8,602 bases of DNA, taken from Verrucomicrobiales bacterium. Lineage in GTDB: Bacteria; Verrucomicrobiota; Verrucomicrobiia; Methylacidiphilales; JAAUTS01. The notes under the pieces are model-generated. The model was given only the letters and a program-made list of their open reading frames with translations, did not search any database and had not been told where the DNA came from. The DNA is taken from the NCBI GenBank assembly GCA_031279715.1, contig JAITHY010000183.1:1-8602 (forward strand). The letters run 5' to 3'. Both the position numbers and the translations under genes were made by a program. Below are positions 1 through 4,426 of the stretch, piece by piece; within the stretch, counting starts at the first letter, position 1, and every line of letters starts with the position of its first letter.

Positions 1-381
1 AAAAAAAACACCGTCATCCTGTTCTTCCCCCTCGCCGTCACCGGCGTCTGCACGCAGGAAATGTGCGACATCACGGGCGGCCTGGCCGCCTACGAAGACC
101 TGAACGCCACCGTCCTCGCCATCAGCGTGGACAGCCCGTTCGCACAGGAGGCGTGGGCGTTGAAGGAACGCATCACGCTGCCGTTGCTAAGCGATTTGAA
201 CAAGAAAACCGCCGAGGCTTACGGCACGCTGCTGCACGACTTGCTCGGCCTGGGCAGCGTCAGCGCCCGCGCCGCTTTCGTAATCGACAAGGAAGGCGTC
301 ATCCGCTACAGCGAACAGACGCCGACACCGAAAGATTTGCCCAACTTCACGGCGATTCAAAACGTGCTCAAAGGATTATAA
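1..381 (+). CDS. Peroxiredoxin (AhpC/TSA family), 5'-truncated by the window edge
   Basis: This is a thiol peroxidase that reduces hydrogen peroxide and organic hydroperoxides in the cytoplasm. The reading frame is open from base 1, so only the C-terminal 126 residues are visible and the true start lies outside. The visible part opens with VILFFPLAVTGVCTQEMC. This is the active-site block of the family: the T-x-x-C arrangement places the peroxidatic cysteine at codon 17 (bases 49-51). A second cysteine follows five residues later. Further on, the pattern ISVDSPFAQEAWA and the segment AAFVIDKEGVIRYSE are typical of the thioredoxin fold of AhpE/Bcp-like enzymes. I cannot decide between one-cysteine and two-cysteine mechanism from this fragment. 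The gene ends tail to tail with trmB, sharing the bases TTATAA. It is an ordinary chromosomal housekeeping gene. Confidence 0.9.
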   Translation, partial: KKNTVILFFPLAVTGVCTQEMCDITGGLAAYEDLNATVLAISVDSPFAQEAWALKERITLPLLSDLNKKTAEAYGTLLHDLLGLGSVSARAAFVIDKEGVIRYSEQTPTPKDLPNFTAIQNVLKGL

Positions 382-975
382 CCTTTGCCACTGGCAGCGA
401 AAGACGGGCTTCCCCTCCGCCTCGAACTGCCGTTGAAAATCACTTTTCGGGTCATCGTCAGCGTTCCAGGCGCCAAGGTTTTTCCATCCCGCTGACGATG
501 ACCATATTTTATCCGCCCATTGAAAATACTCCTCATGGTCAGTGGTGAGGCGCACCACGCCACCGTCAGCGAGCACGCGCCGCGCCGCCGCGAGAAATTC
601 CGGCTGAATGAGCCGGAACTTAAAATGCCGGCGCTTGGGCCAGGGGTCGGGAAACATGATATGAACAACGCTGACGCTGGCGGGCGGGCACATGCGCGCG
701 ACCACATATTCCGACTGCAACCGCAGCGCGCGCAAATTCGCCAGCCCGCGCCGCCCCCCGCGTCCGGCGATTTTATTCACACGCCCCTTCAACCGCTCGA
801 CCGCGACAAAATTCCGCTGACGGTGACCCGCCGCGTATTCAAGAATAAACCCGCCATCCCCCGCCCCAAGCTCAAGCTCCACCGGATTGGCATTGCCAAA
901 CACCTCCCGCCAGTCGAACACTCGCAAAAGATCGTTATTGGGCAGCCACGGGTTGAAATTCAGCGTCTCGCTCAT
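376..975 (-). CDS. trmB: tRNA (guanine-N7-)-methyltransferase
   Basis: TrmB transfers a methyl group from S-adenosylmethionine to N7 of G46 in the variable loop of tRNAs, in the cytoplasm. The 199-residue protein shows the SAM-binding glycine motif ELELGAGDGGF (residues 33-43), an acidic residue after the second strand (FVAVE, E60), and the family hallmark FPDPWPKRRH (108-117). Length fits a compact member of the family. I chose the ATG at 973-975 because SETLNFNPWLP begins a sensible N-terminus. A GTG twelve codons upstream (1009-1011) is in frame but adds an atypical SPLGFVWHCWR extension. Neither start has a clear Shine-Dalgarno. The neighbouring tRNA-Phe carries G at position 46 and is therefore a potential substrate, though the adjacency is probably coincidental. 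Five copies of the iterated heptamer GCTGACG lie in this gene. Confidence 0.93.
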   Translation of the reverse strand: MSETLNFNPWLPNNDLLRVFDWREVFGNANPVELELGAGDGGFILEYAAGHRQRNFVAVERLKGRVNKIAGRGGRRGLANLRALRLQSEYVVARMCPPASVSVVHIMFPDPWPKRRHFKFRLIQPEFLAAARRVLADGGVVRLTTDHEEYFQWADKIWSSSAGWKNLGAWNADDDPKSDFQRQFEAEGKPVFRCQWQRL

Positions 976-1025
976 GCGCCAACAATGCCAAACAAACCCA
1001 AGTGGGGACACAAAAATTTTTTCGC

Positions 1026-1056
1026 TTTACAAACCGCGGCAAAACCGGCTTAATAC
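1026..1056 (+). promoter_or_regulatory. Candidate sigma70-type promoter for tRNA-Phe
   Basis: TTTACA at 1026-1031 resembles a -35 box. The stretch TTAATAC at 1050-1056 can supply a -10 with 17-19 bases of spacing, depending on the register chosen. This would start transcription a few bases upstream of the tRNA at 1073. The match is imperfect and rests on position as much as on sequence. Confidence 0.4.
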
Positions 1057-1072
1057 TCGCCCGCCGATTTAA

Positions 1073-1145
<73 letters not shown>

Positions 1146-1287
1146 CTCTCTTTTTATCAGCCTTCCGAGGCAATGCAGCAAAAGTGCAGCTATTTTTCAT
1201 TTCATTTTGTCCTTGGTGTCTTCTTATCCCGGCAGCCAATCAAAACGCGTTGTGGGCCGATTCTGCGCGATTGGCGGGCATTTTAGC

Positions 1288-1298
1288 GGAGGTGTTTT
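1288..1298 (+). promoter_or_regulatory. Strong Shine-Dalgarno of the winged-helix gene
   Basis: GGAGG at 1288-1292 sits six bases before the ATG at 1299, which fixes this start. In the rest of the 153-base gap after the tRNA (1146-1298) I see a pyrimidine-rich CTCTCTTTTTAT just after the tRNA, but no convincing promoter or hairpin. Confidence 0.75.
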
Positions 1299-1679
1299 AT
1301 GAGTTGGGAAGCTCAGGGTTGGGTTTATTTTTTCTCCAAAAGCAAGGGGAACGAACGATTCATTCTCATGGAAATCGCCAAACAGGCGAACGCTGAAGGC
1401 GATTGCGTGGATGAAAAATTGGGGCATCAACGGTTGGCGCTCAAAGCCAATATCACCATTCGCCAAGTTCGCCGGGTGGTCAAAAAACTCATTGATATGG
1501 GAGAATTGGAAGTTATTTCCGGTATTGGGCGTACCGTAAGTCAATATCGTCTTCCACGAGTAACGCTAGATATAGTGTATGATAAGGTTGGGAGACCACA
1601 ATTTGTAGGACAGGACATCCATGTCCTCTCTCAAAAATCAGTCCAAAATGTCCTCTCAGACAGGACATCCATGTCCTGA
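1299..1679 (+). CDS. Winged helix-turn-helix protein, replication-initiator-like (N-terminal half)
   Basis: The 126-residue product is a DNA-binding protein of the HTH_36 type found at the front of many plasmid and phage replication proteins. Residues 20-86 form the domain: FILMEIAKQANAEGDCV, then LGHQRLALKANITIRQVRRV as the helix-turn-helix, then LIDMGELEVISGIGRTVSQYRL as the wing. A perfect Shine-Dalgarno fixes the start. After residue 100 the sequence becomes a short repetitive tail (QDIHVLS, QNVLS, DRTSMS) encoded by the palindromic repeats at 1611-1677, and it stops at TGA 1677-1679. Related proteins usually continue through such a tail into a C-terminal domain. Here that domain appears in the +1 frame in the next ORF, so the gene may be split, frameshifted or translationally coupled. 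It lacks the GCTGACG heptamer and is more AT-rich than its neighbours. Confidence 0.8.
   Translation: MSWEAQGWVYFFSKSKGNERFILMEIAKQANAEGDCVDEKLGHQRLALKANITIRQVRRVVKKLIDMGELEVISGIGRTVSQYRLPRVTLDIVYDKVGRPQFVGQDIHVLSQKSVQNVLSDRTSMS
1611..1677. repeat. Two copies of a 17-bp repeat containing the palindrome AGGACAT-cc-ATGTCCT
   Basis: CAGGACATCCATGTCCT occurs exactly at 1611-1627 and 1661-1677, a period of 50 bases. Each copy contains the perfect inverted repeat AGGACAT/ATGTCCT with a two-base spacer (1612-1627 and 1662-1677). A further half site with shared flank, ATGTCCTCTC, is at 1621-1630 and again at 1648-1657. The array lies at the 3' end of the winged-helix gene, and the ATG of the next ORF (1621) is inside the first palindrome. 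Such repeats inside a replication gene next to AT-rich DNA suggest initiator-binding sites (iterons) or an autoregulatory operator. Binding is inferred, not shown. Confidence 0.85.
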
Positions 1680-2721
1680 CACTATAATACTTAATAATAC
1701 TAGTACAACACCCCCTACCCCCTCTACGACCCGTAAAATCAAAATTTCAAAAAAAATTTCTTCCCCCCATTCACTCAACGCGCCTAACGGCGCATTGCAG
1801 AACGCCCCTGCGTCTCCGCCTTCGGCTCCGACTACGGGGCTTGGCGGCGCTATCGCGCCGCTTTTCGTGGCCGCCGTTGGCGGCGTTGGGCCCCAGGGCG
1901 GCAATCCGGCGTCCGCCAGATTGCCGGAGCAGCCACAAGTGATGAACGCCGGTTGGCACGCTACGCTGAACCAATCGCCTGTCGCCGGCGTTCATGCGGT
2001 TGCAGTGGCTAACGGGAAAATGAAAGGCGTCAACGGATTGATGTTCAATTCCGCGCTCATTTCGCGTATTGGCGCGCTTTTTGGTCGTACCGCTACCGCA
2101 CCATGGTCGCGCAGCGAAAAGCGCCTCCTGGGCCATTTGCAAGCGATTCCTGACGAGGATTTGACGGTCTTGGAGTTCGCTGCCGGTCAGCAACCGCGAC
2201 CCGCCGAGTTTTCGCAAAAACTCAAGCATTTGCTCTCCAACTGGTCAACCCAAACCACGTTGGCGCGTCGCCTGATGGAGGCCGCCCGACCCAAACACAT
2301 CGCCACCGATTACGCCGCACCGGAATGGTTCGCGTGGTCAGCGTCGTTGGCGCATTTACAAAAAAATCTGCCCGATTTTCGCAACCTGACTGACGGTGAG
2401 CGGACGATGTGCGGTCTCAGTTTTGATTCATTACCGGAGACGGAACAAGCGAAATTTTGGGCGTCGCTGACGCCGGAGCAAACGCAATTTTTAACCCAAG
2501 CCAAGGAGGACTATGAACGATGGAAAATCCACAATCGGACAAATCGCCACCCACAAACGGCGGGAGACATTGGCGATGCTGGCCGCGATGTCGCCGGAGA
2601 CAATCGAAATGGCCTACGGCCAAACGGCGCGGCGTACAATGGACGGCAACCGCATCATTTCGCTGACGGTGAACGGCATCCGGCTTCGCTGGAACCTCAT
2701 CGAAGATTACAGACGGCTTAA
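1621..2721 (+). CDS. Replication-protein-like C-terminal region, out of frame with the winged-helix gene
   Basis: If started at ATG 1621 this ORF encodes 366 residues. AGGA five bases upstream is a modest ribosome site inside the palindrome. Residues 1-50 are repeat-encoded and linker-like, and 52-140 are rich in P, A and G. Residues 141-215 (MFNSALISRIGALFGRTATA, then PWSRSEKRLLGHL and LKHLLSNW) resemble the C-terminal domain that follows an HTH_36 domain in phage and plasmid replication proteins. Residues 216-297 form a further helical segment (PETEQAKFWASLTPEQTQFL). From residue 298 onward the ORF overlaps the next gene in another frame and has the R/H/G/N-rich look of a shadow translation, so the biologically meaningful part probably ends near 2513. 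It may be expressed by coupling or by +1 frameshifting from the upstream gene, or be a remnant of a broken fusion. Exact function is unknown. Confidence 0.6.
   Translation: MSSLKNQSKMSSQTGHPCPDTIILNNTSTTPPTPSTTRKIKISKKISSPHSLNAPNGALQNAPASPPSAPTTGLGGAIAPLFVAAVGGVGPQGGNPASARLPEQPQVMNAGWHATLNQSPVAGVHAVAVANGKMKGVNGLMFNSALISRIGALFGRTATAPWSRSEKRLLGHLQAIPDEDLTVLEFAAGQQPRPAEFSQKLKHLLSNWSTQTTLARRLMEAARPKHIATDYAAPEWFAWSASLAHLQKNLPDFRNLTDGERTMCGLSFDSLPETEQAKFWASLTPEQTQFLTQAKEDYERWKIHNRTNRHPQTAGDIGDAGRDVAGDNRNGLRPNGAAYNGRQPHHFADGERHPASLEPHRRLQTA
1680..1770. promoter_or_regulatory. AT-rich segment after the palindromes: possible unwinding element or promoter
   Basis: Immediately after the second palindrome comes a strongly AT-rich stretch (ACTATAATACTTAATAATAC at 1681-1700), then C-runs and the A/T tract AAAATTTCAAAAAAAATTTC around 1738-1760. 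TATAAT at 1683-1688 is a perfect -10 box, but no good -35 is found at the right distance. The order palindromes then AT-rich DNA matches a replication origin with its unwinding element. It equally fits an operator next to a promoter for the downstream genes. The stretch is also translated in the next ORF as a low-complexity N/T/P/K linker. Confidence 0.4.
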
Positions 2722-2767
2722 CCCCCAATCGGAACAAACACCATGCCAAGAATTACTGATGATTTAG
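2513..2767 (+). CDS. Small hypothetical protein between replication and primase-like genes
   Basis: The 84-residue product is not recognised. AAGGAGGA directly upstream of ATG 2513 is among the best ribosome sites in the window and supports a real start. Codons in the overlap with the preceding ORF favour G or C in third position in this frame, which argues that this is the true coding frame there. The protein has a basic N-terminus, a helical HKRRETLAMLAAMSPETIEMA segment (split here as HKRRETLAML and AAMSPETIEMA), and a short beta-rich C-terminal part (NRIISLTVNGIRLRWNLIEDY). No transmembrane segment or cysteine motif is seen before the last few residues. It overlaps the start of the Toprim gene by 25 bases, so the two are probably translated together. 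A role in replication or as an accessory regulator is a guess from position only. Confidence 0.65.
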   Translation: MNDGKSTIGQIATHKRRETLAMLAAMSPETIEMAYGQTARRTMDGNRIISLTVNGIRLRWNLIEDYRRLNPQSEQTPCQELLMI

Positions 2768-3765
2768 CCCAACGCGCACGGGAAATGCCGCTGAACGAGG
2801 TCGCCACACGACTCGATTTGACAGGCCGCAAGGAAGGCCGCGATACCATGTGGCGCAACGACCGGTTCGCCATCAACGTCACCGGCAACAAGTTCTACGA
2901 CCACAAGAACAGCCACGGTGGAACCGGCGCGGTCAGCTTGGTGATGCACGTTCGCGGCTGCACTTTCCGCGAGGCGGTCGGCTGGCTCACGGGCCAGCAA
3001 CACGAGATTGACCGTGACCGTCAGCACCATTCTTTTTTCCCGCAAGCTGCCACCGCCGCTGATGCTGACGCTGACGGTCAGCGCCGCCCGTTCGCCGAGT
3101 TGTTCGCGGAAAAAGCCCGCAAATCGGAGGCGGCGTGGGTGGCGGCGCGAAATTATTTGACCCGCACCCGCGGCATCTCGCAGCACCTCGCCGACCGGCT
3201 GTATCACGAGGGAAAAATTTTCGCCAACGACCACAAGCCGAACACCGCCGTGGTGTTTTTGCACCACGACGCTGACGGTCAGCCGCTTGGCTGTTCCTTG
3301 CGCGGCACCTACGACCCGAAGCCGGTTTTCAACGGGCAAGGCGAGCAGATTAACAAGCCGTTCAAATCCTGTCTGGGCAGCAAAACCGACGCTTGGTTCA
3401 CCATCGGTGACTTGCGTGCCGCCCGTGAAATTGTCGTCGTCGAAAGTCCGGTTGACGCGCTGAGTTACGCCACGCTGACACCGAGCAGCCGGCAGGTGGT
3501 CATCGTCAGCGTCAGCGGGAACTTTATTCCCGAAAAGCTGCTTCACTGCGTCCACGAGCGGAACCGTGATGGCGGCTGCCTGTTGACCGTCGCGCTCGAC
3601 AACGACGAGGCCGGCGACGCCGGTCACCGCCGCGCCGTGGACATGATTCACGAGCAGCGGCTGAACGTCAGCGTGACCCGCGAACGTTCAAAGGGGAAGG
3701 ACTGGAACGAGGATTTGCAACGGCTCCGGCTCAATCAAAAACAATCGGGAGTTCACCTATGGTAA
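2743..3765 (+). CDS. DUF3991/Toprim domain protein, primase-like
   Basis: The 340-residue protein has the architecture of element-borne primase-like proteins. Residues 34-84 form the DUF3991-type N-terminal module (FAINVTGNKFYDHKNSHGG, then AVSLVMHVRGCTFREAVGWL). This stands where bacterial primases have a CHC2 zinc finger, but the zinc-binding cysteines are absent. The Toprim fold follows, with motif VVVESPVDAL (E234, D238) and the acidic metal-binding motif LDNDEAG (D286, D288). These residues coordinate magnesium for nucleotidyl transfer or strand cleavage in Toprim enzymes. The start overlaps the preceding gene and has no good ribosome site, so coupled translation is likely. If oriT is at 4016-4151 and nicked on the minus strand, this gene lies in the leading region and enters a recipient early, where priming of the incoming single strand would be useful. 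Seven GCTGACG heptamers lie in it. Confidence 0.8.
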   Translation: MPRITDDLAQRAREMPLNEVATRLDLTGRKEGRDTMWRNDRFAINVTGNKFYDHKNSHGGTGAVSLVMHVRGCTFREAVGWLTGQQHEIDRDRQHHSFFPQAATAADADADGQRRPFAELFAEKARKSEAAWVAARNYLTRTRGISQHLADRLYHEGKIFANDHKPNTAVVFLHHDADGQPLGCSLRGTYDPKPVFNGQGEQINKPFKSCLGSKTDAWFTIGDLRAAREIVVVESPVDALSYATLTPSSRQVVIVSVSGNFIPEKLLHCVHERNRDGGCLLTVALDNDEAGDAGHRRAVDMIHEQRLNVSVTRERSKGKDWNEDLQRLRLNQKQSGVHLW

Positions 3766-3797
3766 CGAGCATCACCACCCCGCGTTTGCTCCACGGG

Positions 3798-3856
3798 CTG
3801 ACGGCTTACGGAAGTCAGCGCGGCGTTCGCCGCGCCGCTCTTCCTAGAGCCGTCAG
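3798..3856. repeat. 59-base imperfect palindrome (long hairpin)
   Basis: Three nested stems share one axis. CTGACGGC (3798-3805) pairs with GCCGTCAG (3849-3856), GGAAG (3810-3814) with CTTCC (3840-3844), and GCGCGGC (3818-3824) with GCCGCGC (3829-3835), closed by the loop GTTC. The internal loops are nearly symmetrical. It lies 32 bases after the stop of the Toprim gene. There is no T-run after it, so a classical intrinsic terminator is unlikely. The outer arms are made of the iterated heptamer. Confidence 0.75.
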
Positions 3857-3894
3857 TGCGCTGTCGCCCCGTCGAGCAAACGCCCCCACGTCAG

Positions 3895-3936
3895 CGCAAT
3901 CACCATCAGCGTACGCTGCCGCTGACGGTCATTGCG
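3895..3936. repeat. 42-base imperfect palindrome (second hairpin)
   Basis: CGCAAT (3895-3900) pairs with ATTGCG (3931-3936), ACC (3902-3904) with GGT (3927-3929), and CAGCG (3907-3911) with CGCTG (3920-3924), around the loop TACGCTGC. An alternative local pairing is the perfect palindrome CAGCGTACGCTG at 3907-3918. Function is unknown. It sits between the Toprim gene and oriT. Confidence 0.65.
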
Positions 3937-4015
3937 GTATGCAGAGGCAGGGGGCGGCGTCCGCAGCCACTCCCGCCGCCTCGCGCTATTTCCACCTGTC
4001 AATATACGCGCCCGT

Positions 4016-4151
4016 GAGATTGCCACTGCGACAGGCTCCGTGGCATCTCGAAACGCAAAATGTTGCTTTTTCGAGAACACACAGGATAGCGAAAATGCCG
4101 GCATCAGAATGCCGTCCTTTTCGCGGCACAATTTTTCTTGCAGAAAAATTG
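4016..4151 (-). other. oriT: Candidate origin of transfer (oriT) with a MOBP-type nick site
   Basis: Four hairpins lie in a row directly upstream of the mobilisation operon. They are GAGATtGCCAC/GTGGCATCTC (4016-4049); TCTCGAAA/TTTCGAGA with inner GCAA/TTGC (4046-4076); GCGAAAA/TTTTCGC with inner CGGCAT/ATGCCG (4089-4124); and CAATTTTTCT/AGAAAAATTG with a three-base loop (4129-4151). On the minus strand, bases 4088-4081 read TATCCTGT. This matches the IncP/MOBP nick consensus YATCCTG|Y, with the cut expected between 4082 and 4081. The inverted repeat 4089-4124 lies immediately 5' of it on the nicked strand, as in RP4-type origins. The downstream relaxase carries the matching HxDTxNLHxH motif. 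Transfer would lead toward the primase-like gene. The sequence match is direct; function is inferred. Confidence 0.7.
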
Positions 4152-4210
4152 GCCTGGCTAGCGTGCGTCGAGTGCACTTTCGCCTTTGGCTTTCGGGAGG
4201 AAAAATCACT

Positions 4211-4426
4211 ATGAAAACCAAACTCAAACGCAGGTACGTCGAAGTCTCGCCCGCTGTCAATGATGCGCTGACTGACTTGGCGAACAGCTTGAAAGTCAAG
4301 CGGTCGAAGGCGATTGAGCTTGCCATCGTCAGCGCCGTTGAACGCGCAGTTGCCGCTGACGGTGAAACCACTTTAGCCATGATTTACGAAAAATTAACCG
4401 CCATTGAGGAGAGGCTTTTCGCATGA
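4211..4426 (+). CDS. Ribbon-helix-helix protein, mobilisation accessory (MobC/TraJ-like role)
   Basis: The 71-residue protein looks like a small ribbon-helix-helix DNA-binding protein. The basic strand KTKLKRRYVEVSP (residues 2-14) would enter the major groove as a dimeric beta-ribbon, followed by the helices VNDALTDLANSL and SKAIELAIVSAVERAV. A second helical segment (LAMIYEKLTAIEERLF) closes the protein and may dimerise. The start is fixed by GGGAGGA nine to ten bases upstream. A longer in-frame reading from 3932 is rejected because it would translate the hairpin region. The stop overlaps the relaxase start as ATGA, so the two are translationally coupled. Proteins of this kind bind oriT and help the relaxase, and they often repress their own operon, whose upstream region here contains the hairpins. 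A CopG-type plasmid or antitoxin regulator is the alternative reading. Confidence 0.75.
   Translation: MKTKLKRRYVEVSPAVNDALTDLANSLKVKRSKAIELAIVSAVERAVAADGETTLAMIYEKLTAIEERLFA

Larger units (their letters stand above)
3766..4210. other. Structured intergenic region between primase-like and mobilisation genes
   Basis: This 445-base gap has no gene I can support but is dense in secondary structure. Imperfect hairpins lie at 3798-3856 and 3895-3936, and a simpler GC-rich one at 3953-3980 (GGCGGCG/CGCCGCC). The oriT-like set at 4016-4151 follows. A perfect 12-bp palindrome, CAGCGTACGCTG, is at 3907-3918. Three GCTGACG heptamers are present. The last bases carry the ribosome site GGGAGGA (4195-4201) for the RHH gene. 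An ORF at 3759-4214 spans the gap, but its composition does not look like protein. Confidence 0.7.

Noticed and set aside
520..1053. Plus-strand ORF opposite trmB
   Set aside because: TrmB motifs on the minus strand are unambiguous, and the + translation is proline- and arginine-rich noise.
1611..1677. CRISPR array
   Set aside because: There are only two repeat copies, each palindromic and 17 bases long, and they lie inside a coding region without cas genes.
2764..3651. Long minus-strand ORF of 295 codons opposite the Toprim gene
   Set aside because: It is antisense to a clear Toprim protein with intact motifs. Its translation is V/R/G-rich without recognisable domains and has no ribosome site.
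3798..3856. Intrinsic terminator of the replication/Toprim operon
   Set aside because: The hairpin is strong, but no T-run follows on either strand.
4095..4104. ATGCCGGCAT as a stand-alone operator palindrome
   Set aside because: It is better explained as part of the larger nested hairpin 4089-4124 beside the nick sequence.
3932..4210. Upstream in-frame extension of the RHH gene
   Set aside because: It would translate the oriT hairpins. The strong Shine-Dalgarno at 4195-4201 points to ATG 4211, and the RHH fold starts there.
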